Shown here: positions 8,075 through 17,079 of the stretch, in pieces
Layout: each line of letters opens with the position of its first letter
Position numbering within the stretch: the first letter of the stretch is position 1
NCBI GenBank assembly: GCA_036555585.1
Contig: DATBLE010000002.1
Location: 186,001 to 250,000 of the forward strand
Reading direction: 5' to 3'
Origin: DATBLE01 sp036555585
GTDB lineage: Bacteria > Actinomycetota > Thermoleophilia > Gaiellales > Gaiellaceae
DNA: 64,000 bases
Notes under the pieces: generated by a model
Told to the model about the DNA's origin: nothing
What the model saw: only the letters and a program-made list of their open reading frames with translations
Databases searched by the model: none
Program-made: the position numbers and the translations under genes

Positions 8075-8502
8075 GCGAGGCCCAGCTCGCCGAGCTGTTC
8101 GAGTGCGACACGGCGCTCGTCCGCAAGCTCGCCGCACGGGACGACCCGCTCGGAAGCGCGCGTGAGGTGATTGCGACGCTGAGCGAGGCGGAGAAGCTCG
8201 AGGCGCTGAACGCCCACCCGGCGATCGGCGCACGCGGCCGCCTCTCTGCCCGCTCGGCAGCAGAGCAGGGAGCCGACCCCGACCCCGAGACGCTCGCGGA
8301 GCTCGCTCGTCTGAACGCCGAGTACGAGCGGCGGTTCGGCTTCCGCTTCGTTGTCTTCGTCGACCGCAGGCCGAAGGCCGAGATCCTCGAGGTGCTCCGC
8401 GACCGGATCGATCGCACGAGGGAACAGGAGCTCGACACGGCCGTCGAGGAGCTGGTCGCGATCGCGGAGGACCGGTGGCAGAGGGTCAGGCACCGATGCT
8501 GA
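8050..8502 (+). CDS. uraD: OHCU decarboxylase
   Basis: Decarboxylates 2-oxo-4-hydroxy-4-carboxy-5-ureidoimidazoline to S-allantoin. The 150-residue helical protein has the family features LNAHPAIGARG (catalytic His region near residue 55) and ERRFGFRFVVFVDRR. It is slightly shorter than the usual 160-170 residues at the N-terminus. The best start is GTG at 8050, inside the end of uraH in the +1 frame, so the last codons of uraH (encoding YRGS) are read twice. No alternative ATG or GTG exists before the conserved region. The 3' end overlaps the puuD start by seven bases, so the three genes are probably co-translated. Confidence 0.93.
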   Translation: MHDLPRQLSEAQLAELFECDTALVRKLAARDDPLGSAREVIATLSEAEKLEALNAHPAIGARGRLSARSAAEQGADPDPETLAELARLNAEYERRFGFRFVVFVDRRPKAEILEVLRDRIDRTREQELDTAVEELVAIAEDRWQRVRHRC

Positions 8503-9692
8503 GCTCGTACGCCACCGACTGGCTCGACCTCGTCTTCCGCTGGTTCCACGTCATGGCGGCGATCGTCTGGATCGGCACGTCGTTCTACTTCGTCGCGCTC
8601 GACAACCACCTGCTCGAGCCCGAGCGCGACGTGGACCGCGAAGACGGCGTCGGCGGCGAGTCGTGGGAGATCCACGGCGGCGGCTTCTACCGGATCCACA
8701 AGTTCCGGGTCGCCCCGCCGCGGCTGCCGAAGCCGCTGCACTGGTACAAGTGGGAGGCGTACTGGACGTGGCTGTCCGGGTTCGCCCTCCTCTGCGTCGT
8801 CTACTACACGGACGCGCGCCTCCGCCTGATCGATCCCTCGGTCGCCGATCTCGAGCCGTGGCAGGCGATCCTGATCTCGATCGCGCTGCTCGTCGTCGCC
8901 TGGCTCGTCTACGACCTGGTCTGCCGCCTGCTCGCCGACCGGCCGGTGCCCTTCGTGCTGGTGATCGTCGGTCTCGTCGCCGCCGCCGCCTACGGCGTCG
9001 GTGAGCTCTACGCCCCGCGCGCCGCCTACCTCCAGGTCGGCGCGATGCTCGGGACGATCATGGCCGCGAACGTCCTGTTCGTGATCATCCCCGGCCACTG
9101 GGAGCTGGTCCGCGCGAAGGAGGCCGGCCGCGATCCCGATCCCCGGCCGGGGATCCTCGCCAAGCAGCGCTCCGTGCACAACAACTATCTGACCCTGCCC
9201 GTCCTGTTCACGATGCTGGCGGGGCACTTCCCCTTCACGTTCACGCACGACCACGCCTGGGCCGTGCTCGTCGCCCTGATGGCCGTCGGGGCCGCGATCC
9301 GCCACTACTTCAACCGCCGCCATGCCGGCGAGACCCTCTGGTGGATCCCGGTCGGCTGCGCCTGCGCGATCGCGGCGATCGCGGTGTGGCTCCGGCCGCC
9401 CGAGACGAAGCCGGCAGCGGGAGCGACGACGGTCTCCTTCGCCCGCGCGGGCCGGATCGTCCAGACCAGGTGCGCGCCCTGTCACTCCCTGCACCCGACC
9501 CAGCCGGGCTTCAGCTCGCCGCCCGCGGACGTCGTGCTCGACACGCCCGAGCAGATCCACGCACTGGCCGCGCAGATCAGAGCGGTCGCGGTCGAAGGAA
9601 CGGTCATGCCGCTGGGCAATGCCACCCACATGACGCCGGCAGAGCGGGCAGCCCTCGGTCAGTGGATCGCGGCAGGAGCGCCAACCGAGTGA
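8496..9692 (+). CDS. puuD: Urate hydroxylase PuuD (membrane urate oxidase with cytochrome c domain)
   Basis: Integral membrane urate oxidase (398 aa) that converts urate to 5-hydroxyisourate and feeds electrons to the respiratory chain instead of making peroxide. About eight hydrophobic segments cover residues 10-315, with the family motifs WFHVMAAIVWIGTSFYF, HWYKWEAYWTWLSG and SVHNNYLTLPVLFTM. A C-terminal cytochrome c domain carries the haem-binding CAPCH at 326-330 and a likely axial Met in VMPLG near 371, on the outer face of the membrane. I use the ATG at 8496 because a GAGGG site lies ten bases upstream and the family starts here; a GTG at 8475 is an alternative. It links purine catabolism with the electron transport chain encoded later in the window. 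Confidence 0.95.
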   Translation: MLSSYATDWLDLVFRWFHVMAAIVWIGTSFYFVALDNHLLEPERDVDREDGVGGESWEIHGGGFYRIHKFRVAPPRLPKPLHWYKWEAYWTWLSGFALLCVVYYTDARLRLIDPSVADLEPWQAILISIALLVVAWLVYDLVCRLLADRPVPFVLVIVGLVAAAAYGVGELYAPRAAYLQVGAMLGTIMAANVLFVIIPGHWELVRAKEAGRDPDPRPGILAKQRSVHNNYLTLPVLFTMLAGHFPFTFTHDHAWAVLVALMAVGAAIRHYFNRRHAGETLWWIPVGCACAIAAIAVWLRPPETKPAAGATTVSFARAGRIVQTRCAPCHSLHPTQPGFSSPPADVVLDTPEQIHALAAQIRAVAVEGTVMPLGNATHMTPAERAALGQWIAAGAPTE

Positions 9693-10441
9693 CGACTTTC
9701 GAGCGGGTCATCCTCGACGACGCCGAACCGCTGACCGAGGCCTGGGAGCGGAACGCGGTCAACTGGATCGAGTGGGCCCGACTGCCGGGGCGTGACAGCT
9801 ACTGGCGATTCCACCGCGATGCGTTCCTCGCGCTCGTCCCACCGCCTGGCCGACTCACGCTCGACATCGGCTGCGGCGAGGGGCGGCTCTCGCGCGATCT
9901 AAAGGCCCTCGGACACCATGTGGCTGCGTTCGACGCGTCCTCGACTGCCGTCGAGGCAGCCCGCGCTGCCGATCCCGACCTCGACGTGCGCCTCGCCGAC
10001 GCCGCGCGACTCCCGCTGCCGGACAGCTGCGCGGACGTCGCGCTCGCGTTCATGTCCCTCCAGGACATCGACAATGCCGCCGGCGCGATCCGCGAGATCG
10101 CGCGAGTGCTCGACCCCGGCGGGCGGCTGTGCATGGCGATCGTCCATCCGATCAACTCCGTCGGGCAGTTCGAGAGCGGAGAACCCGACTCTCCGTTCAC
10201 GATCACGGGCCAGTACTTCGAGCCGTACCGCTACCGGGACGTAATCGAGACCGACGTCCGCCTCGTGTTCGAGAGCTGGCACCGCCCGATCTCGTGGTAC
10301 GTGGGCACCCTGGCCGACGCCGGGCTCCTGGTCGAGCAACTGCACGAGGTCCGGGTTCCCGACGAGGCGGTCGACACGCCACGGGCGAGGCGCTGGCAGC
10401 GGCTCCCCCTCTTCCTGCACATCCGCGCCCTCCACCCGTAG
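9689..10441 (+). CDS. Class I SAM-dependent methyltransferase
   Basis: Soluble methyltransferase of about 250 residues with a Rossmann-type SAM fold. Motif I is LTLDIGCGEGRLSRDL (about residues 52-67), the acidic residue ending strand 2 is in HVAAFDASSTAVE, and motif post-I/II appear as LPLPDSCADVALAFMSLQDI. The C-terminal region (TGQYFEPYRYRDVIE... SWHRPISWYVGTL) resembles small-molecule methyltransferases of the ubiquinone/UbiE-like type. The GTG at 9689 overlaps the puuD stop by four bases, so it is co-translated with urate catabolism genes, yet no step of that pathway needs methylation. The substrate is unknown. Confidence 0.85.
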   Translation: MTTFERVILDDAEPLTEAWERNAVNWIEWARLPGRDSYWRFHRDAFLALVPPPGRLTLDIGCGEGRLSRDLKALGHHVAAFDASSTAVEAARAADPDLDVRLADAARLPLPDSCADVALAFMSLQDIDNAAGAIREIARVLDPGGRLCMAIVHPINSVGQFESGEPDSPFTITGQYFEPYRYRDVIETDVRLVFESWHRPISWYVGTLADAGLLVEQLHEVRVPDEAVDTPRARRWQRLPLFLHIRALHP

Positions 10442-10450
10442 GGTTTCGGC
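10439..10450 (+). promoter_or_regulatory. Candidate leaderless -10 (TAGGGT) for the DUF3830 gene
   Basis: TAGGGT (10439-10444) ends exactly six bases before the GTG at 10451 and overlaps the TAG stop of the methyltransferase gene. No ribosome-binding site lies between them. Confidence 0.5.
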
Positions 10451-10861
10451 GTGCTGAGGATCTCCGTCGCCGGTCACGAGCTCGTCGCCCGCCTCGAGGA
10501 GGAGGCCTCGCCGCGCACGGTCGCCTTCTTCCGGACGATGCTGCCCTACGAGAGCAAGCTGATCCAGGCGCGCTGGTCGGGCCAGGCCGCGTGGGTCCCG
10601 ATGGGCGACTACGACGTCGGCGAGCTCGGTCCGGAGGATCCCACGAGCTACCCGGCGCCGGGGGAGCTGCTGCTCTACCCGGGCGGCGCCAGCGAGGTCG
10701 AGATCCTCTTCCCGTACGGCGACACCTGCTTCGCGAGCAAGGCGGGACAGCTCGCCGGCAACCACTTCGCCACCGTGCTCGAGGGGTCGGAGCACCTGTC
10801 GGCGATCGGCGAGCGGGTGCTCTGGGAGGGAGCCCAGGACATCCGCTTCGAGGCGGCATGA
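10451..10861 (+). CDS. DUF3830 family protein
   Basis: A 136-residue soluble protein matching the DUF3830 family (cyclophilin-like beta-barrel fold). Features are RTVAFFRTMLPYESKLIQARWSGQ near the N-terminus, a central YPAPGELLLYPGG and the C-terminal FPYGDTCFASKAGQLAGNHFATV. The function of the family is not established; members occur next to amidohydrolases and hydantoinase-like genes, in line with this ureide/purine setting. The GTG start is preceded by a TANNNT hexamer at six bases and no Shine-Dalgarno site. Its stop overlaps the bicupin start by four bases. Confidence 0.85.
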   Translation: MLRISVAGHELVARLEEEASPRTVAFFRTMLPYESKLIQARWSGQAAWVPMGDYDVGELGPEDPTSYPAPGELLLYPGGASEVEILFPYGDTCFASKAGQLAGNHFATVLEGSEHLSAIGERVLWEGAQDIRFEAA

Positions 10862-11736
10862 TCGCGCACTGGGACGAGGTCGAGGGCAGCGAGTGGGTGC
10901 TCGGGCCGATGGCGTTGACCCGCATCGACCTGGGCGAGGCGATCGGTTCCGACCGGATCGGCGTCGGCCTGCTCAAGGTCCATCCCGGAGGCCGCTCGTC
11001 CCCGGTCCACATGGAGCTGGCCGAGGAGGAGATCTTCTTCGTGCTGCGCGGGTCCGGGCTGCTCTGGCAGGAGGACGACACCGGGATCGCAACCCACGAG
11101 GTGGGCGCGAACGACTGCATCGTCCACGTCGCGGAAGGGCAATTCCACACGCTCGTCGCGGGTGCCGATGGCCTTGACGTGCTCGCCTTCGGCCAGCGGG
11201 CCTCGCTCACCGGCACCTGGCTGAAGCGGGCGGGCGTCGTGCGCATGGCAACCACGATCGACGTCTCGAAAGGGCCGCATCCGTGGCAGCGCGAGCGGTA
11301 CGCGGGCGAGCTCGAGCTACCGCCGCCGAGCCTGCGGCCCGCGAACGTGGTCGCACTGGCCGACGCGCCGGAGATCCTCGAAGGCGCCGTCCGCATCCTC
11401 GGCGACAGCGCCGGCTCGGTGCGCACGGGTCTGAACACCTTCACCCAGAAGCCCGGCGACCCGTACGTCCCCCACTGCCACTCGGCCGAGGAGGAGATCT
11501 TCGTCGTCCTGGAGGGATCGGGCACATTCCACGCCGGCGACGAGACCCACGAGATCCGGGCGGGCCATGCGATCTCGCGACGACCCGGCACCGGCGTCCC
11601 GCACTGGTTCACAGCCGGGCCCGACGGAATGACGCATCTCGCCTACGGGACCCGCGAGCCGAACGACATCGTCTACTACCCGGAGAGCGGCGAGGTCTAC
11701 CTGGTGGGCGTCGACATCCGGCTAAAGACGAGCTAG
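10858..11736 (+). CDS. Bicupin protein (possible ureide-catabolism enzyme)
   Basis: A 292-residue protein with two cupin barrels. Cupin 1 has HPGGRSSPVHMELAEEEIFFVLRGSG (about residues 42-67) and cupin 2 has VPHCHSAEEEIFVVLEGSG (about residues 199-217), each with metal-type His/Glu ligands; the second copy is the better conserved (HCH...E). A duplicated cupin beside urate and allantoate genes recalls (S)-ureidoglycine aminohydrolase, which is also a bicupin, and that step would fit between an allantoate amidohydrolase and ureidoglycolate. I do not see enough specific residues to assign it. The gene ends 15 bases inside the convergent M20 gene. Confidence 0.8.
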   Translation: MIAHWDEVEGSEWVLGPMALTRIDLGEAIGSDRIGVGLLKVHPGGRSSPVHMELAEEEIFFVLRGSGLLWQEDDTGIATHEVGANDCIVHVAEGQFHTLVAGADGLDVLAFGQRASLTGTWLKRAGVVRMATTIDVSKGPHPWQRERYAGELELPPPSLRPANVVALADAPEILEGAVRILGDSAGSVRTGLNTFTQKPGDPYVPHCHSAEEEIFVVLEGSGTFHAGDETHEIRAGHAISRRPGTGVPHWFTAGPDGMTHLAYGTREPNDIVYYPESGEVYLVGVDIRLKTS

Positions 11737-12735
11737 CGTCGCCGCCAGCACGTCGATCGCCAGCTCGACGTCCTCCTCGGACGAGTGCTCGTCGGGGGAG
11801 TGCGAGACGCCGCCGGCGAGGCTGCGCACGAAGAGCATCCCGCTCGGCACGCCTGCCCTGGCGAGCACGCCGGCATCGTGTCCGGCACCCGACGCGAGCT
11901 CCATCACCGGCAGGCCTCGCCCGGAGATCTCCGCAGCCAGCGCGTCGCGGACGGCCGCGCTCATCTCGGTCGGCGGCACCGCGCGGGAGCCGTCGATCCC
12001 CGTGAGCGAGACGAGCGCATCGAGCCGCTCCTCGTCCGGCGCCCGGACGTCCACGGAGAAGCGGACCCGTCCGGGGATCACGTTCGTCCCGCCCGGCTCG
12101 GCCGCGATCCGGCCCACCGTGAGCACAGCGTCGTCGATCGCCGCCGCCCCGTCGCGGAGCCGCAGGATCAGGGCCGCCGCCTTGACCAGCGCGTCGTCGC
12201 GCAGGGCCATGGGCGTCGTGCCGGCGTGCCCCGCCCGCCCCTCGACGACGATCTCGCCGCGGACGTAGCCGACGATCGCCGTGACCACCCCGAGCGGCGC
12301 GCCTGCCTCGGCGAGGCGCGGCCCCTGCTCGATGTGCACCTCGACGAAGGCGTCCGGGAGCCCACCGGCGGCGACGCGCGCCTGCGAGCCGGCACAGCCG
12401 CGCTCCTCGTCGCGGAAGGCGACGACCGTGCCGCGGCCGGCCCGCTCGACCGCCTCGATCGCGGCGACGACGCCGAGAGCGCCGTCGAACTTCCCTCCCT
12501 GCGGCACCGTGTCCAGGTGCGACCCGGTCCAGATCTGCCTGGTCCCGGGGACGGTCCCCGGGACCCGGCCGAAGAGGTTGCCCGCATCGTCGACGTGCAC
12601 CTCCAGGCCCGCGTCCTCGAGCCAGCCGCGCGCAAGCGCGTGCGCCTGATCCTCCTCGGGCGTGTAGCCGATCCTGTTCGCGCCCGGCCCACCGCCGATC
12701 GCGTACAGCTGATCGAGCCGTTCGAGCGCGCGCAC
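11722..12735 (-). CDS. Compact allantoate amidohydrolase / N-carbamoyl amino acid hydrolase-like M20 enzyme
   Basis: Zinc-dependent M20-family amidohydrolase (337 aa) of the allantoate amidohydrolase/beta-ureidopropionase/L-carbamoylase group. The metal-binding motifs are visible: SHLDTVPQGGKFDG, FRDEERGCAGS, VEVHIEQGP and GHAGTTPMALRDDA, plus the C-terminal SGAGHDAG and GVSHSPDE. Usual length is about 410; the missing residues lie between the paired acidic motif and HIEQGP, where most homologues have about 50 more. Allantoate is the likeliest substrate given the purine genes head-on from the opposite strand. The GTG start at 12735 has TAGCGT seven bases upstream, suggesting a leaderless message. 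The bicupin gene overlaps its 3' end by 15 bases. Confidence 0.88.
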   Translation of the reverse strand: MRALERLDQLYAIGGGPGANRIGYTPEEDQAHALARGWLEDAGLEVHVDDAGNLFGRVPGTVPGTRQIWTGSHLDTVPQGGKFDGALGVVAAIEAVERAGRGTVVAFRDEERGCAGSQARVAAGGLPDAFVEVHIEQGPRLAEAGAPLGVVTAIVGYVRGEIVVEGRAGHAGTTPMALRDDALVKAAALILRLRDGAAAIDDAVLTVGRIAAEPGGTNVIPGRVRFSVDVRAPDEERLDALVSLTGIDGSRAVPPTEMSAAVRDALAAEISGRGLPVMELASGAGHDAGVLARAGVPSGMLFVRSLAGGVSHSPDEHSSEEDVELAIDVLAATLARL

Positions 12736-12742
12736 GCGCCCA

Positions 12743-12748
12743 ACGCTA
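12743..12748 (-). promoter_or_regulatory. Candidate leaderless -10 (TAGCGT) for the M20 gene
   Basis: Minus-strand TAGCGT ends seven bases before the GTG at 12735; there is no recognisable ribosome-binding site in the gap. Confidence 0.5.
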
Positions 12749-12820
12749 GCGGCGGGCCTGGCACGGATGATCGACGACCACGAGGAGAGAGGGCCGGAGC
12801 GGGCCGAGGAGCGGCCGAGG

Positions 12821-13979
12821 CTACTGGCTGTCGGAATGGGCTTCTAGCAAGTCCCCGACGCGAATCTGCTCGGTGAGCAGCCGGGTGAACCGCGCCGGGT
12901 CGCCGCCTACCCACGCCTCGCACAGGTCGCGTCCTGCCGAGTAGGTGATCGTGTACGCGCGCCAGGTCGGATCGACGACGAAGCCGACGCTGTGGGCCGC
13001 GTCCTCGGGCGAGACCAGCGACCACCGCCGGACGTAGGCCTCGCCGTCCGCCACCGAGGCGCCGTCCTCGTGGATCATCAGCGCCACGTCGACGGTCACG
13101 CGCCGGAAGGGGCGGCGGGCGTCGGCGATCGCCTCGGAGCGCTCCACGTCGTACTCGAGCCCGTGCCGTGCGAGCGTCGCGAGCAGCCGTTCGGCCAGCT
13201 CGCCGTTCCGGACGAGCCTCGGCCCTGCCTCCGCGATCCCCTCGCCGACCAGCGCCGACGGCGTCGGCACCATCTGGATCGACTCCTCGATCAGCCCGCG
13301 GTCGCGGATCAGCAGCTGCTCCTTGAGCGAGTGCTCCGTGTGGTGACCGGGGTAGATCTCGTGGCCCGCGAGGTGGACGACCTCGTGGCAGGTGGTCGGG
13401 ACGTCGAGGTTGACGACCACCCGGCTCGCCAGGCCGCCGAGGTAGTAGTTGAACGCCCACCACGGCTCGTTCCGCACCGGCTCGACGCCGACCTGCTCGC
13501 CGGCCGGCAGGTCGACCAGCGCCGCCGTGACCGCCCGCAGCTCGGCGGCCACGTCCTCCAGCACCGGCGCGACCGCGTCCGGCGGGATCGTGCAGCTCCG
13601 CCGCCACGCCTGGTAGCGCTCCGCCAGCGGGCCGTCGCCCGGCAGGAGCGCGTCGAGCCGCTCGTGCGCCTCCCGGTAGACCTCGGTCGACTGCCTGGCC
13701 GGGCGGACGCCGTAGCAGCGCTCCACCTCGTCCGAGTACGAGAGCGTCTCGCCGGCGAGCTTCCCGGCGTAGGCGCGCAGCCCCAGGGCCTGGTCGCGCA
13801 ACCAGCCGTCCTCCAGCTCGGCGAGCAGCGCATCGCCGTCCGCCACGAGCGCCTCCGGCTCCGCGAGCGGCTCGGCGTCGACCTGCTCCTTCAGCTCCGG
13901 CGGGCCGTAGTAGGCGTCGACCAGCCCGTCGACGTGGCGGCCGAGCCGCAGCCCGAGCAGGAGGTAGGCCTCGGCCGGA

Positions 13980-13987
<8 letters not shown>
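12821..13987 (-). CDS. DUF885-like metallopeptidase-family protein
   Basis: A 388-residue soluble protein with the motif AGHEIYPGHHTEHS near residues 208-221, resembling the zinc-binding HExxxxHH pattern of DUF885 and related carboxypeptidase-like proteins; a downstream Glu in VGEGIAEAGPRL could be a third ligand. The N-terminal half is helical and Glu-rich. Cellular location is cytoplasmic as no signal is present. The GTG start overlaps the 3' end of the thiolase gene by eight bases, so it is probably the last gene of the mqnD-thiolase operon. Its substrate is unknown. Confidence 0.8.
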
Positions 13988-15152
<1,165 letters not shown>

Positions 15153-15159
15153 CGCGGCA

Positions 15160-15987
15160 CTAGCTGACGAAATCGACGTGGACCGGCGATTCGAACGCTC
15201 CGATCTCCTCGCCGCGGCGCATCAGCTCCCGCACCGCCTCGCGGCCTTCCTCGCCGTAGTCCTGCGTGAGCTCGTTCACGTACATGCCGACGAAGCGGTC
15301 GCCGAGCTCGTTGTCCAGGCCCCGGCCGAACCGGAGCGCGTACTGCATCGCCTGCCGACGGTTCGCGAGCCCGGCCGAGATCGAGTCGGCGAGCACCTCG
15401 GACAGGTCGTGCAGCCGCTCCTCGCCGAGGTCGCGCCGCGCCACGTTCGCGCCGAGCGGTAGCGGCAGCCCCGTCTCGAGCAGCCACCACTCGCCGAGGT
15501 CGACGATCTTCTGCAAGCCCTCCGACTCGTAGGTCAGCTGTCCCTCGTGGATCAGGAGGCCCGCCTCGGCTTCGCCGGCCTTGACCTGGTCGAGGATCTC
15601 GTCGAACGGCACGACCCGGTAGGAGAAGTCGCCCAGGACCATTCGCAGCACGAGGAACGCGGTCGTCATCGTGCCCGGCACGGCGATCTCGGCCTCGCGC
15701 AGCTCGTCCTTCGTCAGCGCCCGGCGGGCAACGACGACCGGCCCGTAGCCGGAGCCCATGCTCGCCCCGTGCGGCAGCAACGCATAGCGCTCCTGGACGA
15801 ACGGGTACGCGTGCAGCGAGATCGCGGTCACCTCGAGCCGGCCCTCGAGCGCCCACTCGTTCAGCGTCTGGATGTCGCGGAGCACGTGCTCGAACTCGAA
15901 GCCGCGGGTGTCGACCCGGCCCTCCGCGAGGGCCCAGAACATGAAGGCGTCGTCGGCGTCCGGGCTGTGGCCGAGGCGGATCAGCAT
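15160..15987 (-). CDS. mqnD: 1,4-dihydroxy-6-naphthoate synthase (futalosine pathway)
   Basis: Cleaves cyclic dehypoxanthine futalosine to 1,4-dihydroxy-6-naphthoate in the alternative menaquinone route. The 275-residue protein has the periplasmic-binding-protein-like fold with the diagnostic N-terminus LGHSPDADDAFMFWAL and the conserved GLLIHEGQLTYES, where the His is catalytic in studied enzymes. It indicates menaquinone as the membrane quinone, consistent with the complex I operon in this window. A TAGCCT hexamer (15994-15999, minus strand) ends six bases before the ATG, suggesting a leaderless start. Other mqn genes are not nearby. Confidence 0.94.
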   Translation of the reverse strand: MLIRLGHSPDADDAFMFWALAEGRVDTRGFEFEHVLRDIQTLNEWALEGRLEVTAISLHAYPFVQERYALLPHGASMGSGYGPVVVARRALTKDELREAEIAVPGTMTTAFLVLRMVLGDFSYRVVPFDEILDQVKAGEAEAGLLIHEGQLTYESEGLQKIVDLGEWWLLETGLPLPLGANVARRDLGEERLHDLSEVLADSISAGLANRRQAMQYALRFGRGLDNELGDRFVGMYVNELTQDYGEEGREAVRELMRRGEEIGAFESPVHVDFVS

Positions 15988-15993
15988 CGCCGG

Positions 15994-15999
15994 AGGCTA
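15994..15999 (-). promoter_or_regulatory. Candidate leaderless -10 (TAGCCT) for mqnD
   Basis: Minus-strand TAGCCT, six bases before the mqnD ATG at 15987, with no Shine-Dalgarno site between. Confidence 0.5.
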
Positions 16000-16091
16000 G
16001 CGCATGGGGGCCGGAGCCCCGTCGATCAGGAAACGCACGGATGTCCCGCCCGCCGGCCCGCGGTAGACCTCCCTGCGGAAAGGAGGGACAC

Positions 16092-16448
16092 ATGTCGCTC
16101 ACCCGCCGCGATGCCGTCGCTTCCGTGCTGGCCGCGCTCGGCGTCGTCGTGTATGCCGGGAACGCGCAGGGCACCTGGTACCTCGGGAGCAACCGCTGGG
16201 CGATCGCGACGCTGTTCGCGATCGGGATCGCCGGTTGTACCCTCGGCCGCATGGAGGCGAAGCAGAGGACCTGGGCCGTCGTGCTCGCCACGCTCGGCGT
16301 TGCCGCGCTCGCGATCGCGGTCGCCGGGCTCGTCACCGGCTCGCACGCGCTGCTCTCGGCGCTGCTCGTCGTGCAGCTCGCCCTCTGGCTGGGCGCGACG
16401 CTGCGGCACGCGACCGTGCCGCCCGCGGCGCACCCCGCGGGCACGTAG
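16092..16448 (+). CDS. Small four-segment membrane protein, unknown
   Basis: A 118-residue hydrophobic protein with about four membrane segments (roughly residues 8-22, 33-50, 58-78 and 84-103) and a short C-terminal tail. I recognise no family motif. The ATG at 16092 is chosen because a near-perfect AGGAGGGA site lies at 16081-16088, three bases upstream; an ORF start 51 bases earlier would read through that site. It converges on the 16451-16795 gene, with only two bases between the two stop codons. Confidence 0.7.
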   Translation: MSLTRRDAVASVLAALGVVVYAGNAQGTWYLGSNRWAIATLFAIGIAGCTLGRMEAKQRTWAVVLATLGVAALAIAVAGLVTGSHALLSALLVVQLALWLGATLRHATVPPAAHPAGT

Positions 16449-16450
16449 CG

Positions 16451-16795
16451 CTAGCGCCGGCCGAAGAACCAGCGCTCGAGGGGGCCGAGCACCTCGCTGC
16501 GGCGGAACGGGGGCTGCCGTACCTCGCTCCCGTCGTCCTCGGAGACGCTGACGTCGTCCTCGAGCGCGGCGTTCGCGGCGTCGAGCGCGTCCTGGAGCTC
16601 GTAGCCTTCGAACAGGTAGTCGTCGCTGCGGGGATCGTCGGTCTGTCGGAGGTGAGGGTTGACGGCCCGGCCGACCGCCCACACGCCGCCCTCCTTGCGC
16701 TCGATCCAGATCTCGACGCGCTCGTCGACACCGGCGTCGTCGCGACCGTCGATGACGCGCTGGGCGAACCGTCCTGCCTGCGTCCTTCTGCGCAA
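16451..16795 (-). CDS. Small hypothetical protein (TTG start proposed)
   Basis: About 114 residues without a recognised family. The middle (VEIWIERKEGGVWAVGRAVN, then an acidic DDYLFEGYELQDALDAANAALEDD helix) looks like a small soluble alpha/beta protein, and the C-terminus PLERWFFGRR is basic. No ATG or GTG lies in frame before the conserved-looking part. TTG at 16795 is proposed because minus-strand TATCCT (16803-16808) ends seven bases upstream, mirroring the plus-strand promoter of the divergent gene. Coding on this strand is supported by third-position GC and absence of an overlapping plausible gene, but is not certain. Confidence 0.5.
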   Translation of the reverse strand: MRRRTQAGRFAQRVIDGRDDAGVDERVEIWIERKEGGVWAVGRAVNPHLRQTDDPRSDDYLFEGYELQDALDAANAALEDDVSVSEDDGSEVRQPPFRRSEVLGPLERWFFGRR

Positions 16796-16802
16796 CGGGC
16801 CA

Positions 16803-16812
16803 AGGATACAAT
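16803..16812. promoter_or_regulatory. Overlapping divergent -10 hexamers
   Basis: Plus strand TACAAT (16807-16812) ends seven bases before the GTG at 16820. Minus strand TATCCT (16803-16808) ends seven bases before the TTG at 16795. The two hexamers share two bases, giving a compact symmetrical leaderless promoter pair. Confidence 0.5.
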
Positions 16813-16819
16813 CGACCCG

Positions 16820-17077
16820 GTGGGATCGATCACCCGGTTCTTCCGCAGCGTCTTCTCGTTCCTCGGCACGCGCTCGACCCAGGAGGATCGGGTCGCCGCC
16901 TACGTCGTCCGCGAGCACGACCGCGGGCGGTCGCTGAACGACATCCTCGACGACCCCTACGTCCGCAACCGCTGCTCCCAGTCCGAGGTCGCGCGCGTGC
17001 TCGACCGGCCGGACGTGCTCAAGGCGATCGGCGACGACCTGGCGAAATCGGCCAAGGCCGAGCTAGCTTCCGGCTAG
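16820..17077 (+). CDS. Small hypothetical protein
   Basis: An 85-residue protein beginning VGSITRFFRSVFSFLG, with an amphipathic N-terminus and a charged helical body (EDRVAAYVVREHDRGRSLNDILDDPYVRNRCSQSEVARVLDRPDVLKAIGDDL). The body looks like a small helical DNA/RNA-binding or regulatory domain, but I cannot name it. GTG at 16820 is chosen by the TACAAT hexamer seven bases upstream; the much longer ORF extending to 16235 is antisense noise. The stop overlaps the convergent cyclodeaminase-like gene by 15 bases. Confidence 0.65.
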   Translation: MGSITRFFRSVFSFLGTRSTQEDRVAAYVVREHDRGRSLNDILDDPYVRNRCSQSEVARVLDRPDVLKAIGDDLAKSAKAELASG

Positions 17078-17079
17078 CT
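17061..17079. repeat. Short CTAG palindrome over two convergent stops
   Basis: AGCTAGC (17061-17067) and GCTAGCT (17073-17079) flank TTCCG. The TAG stops of both convergent genes (17075-17077 plus, 17063-17065 minus) lie in the arms. It could serve as a small bidirectional terminator. Confidence 0.5.
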
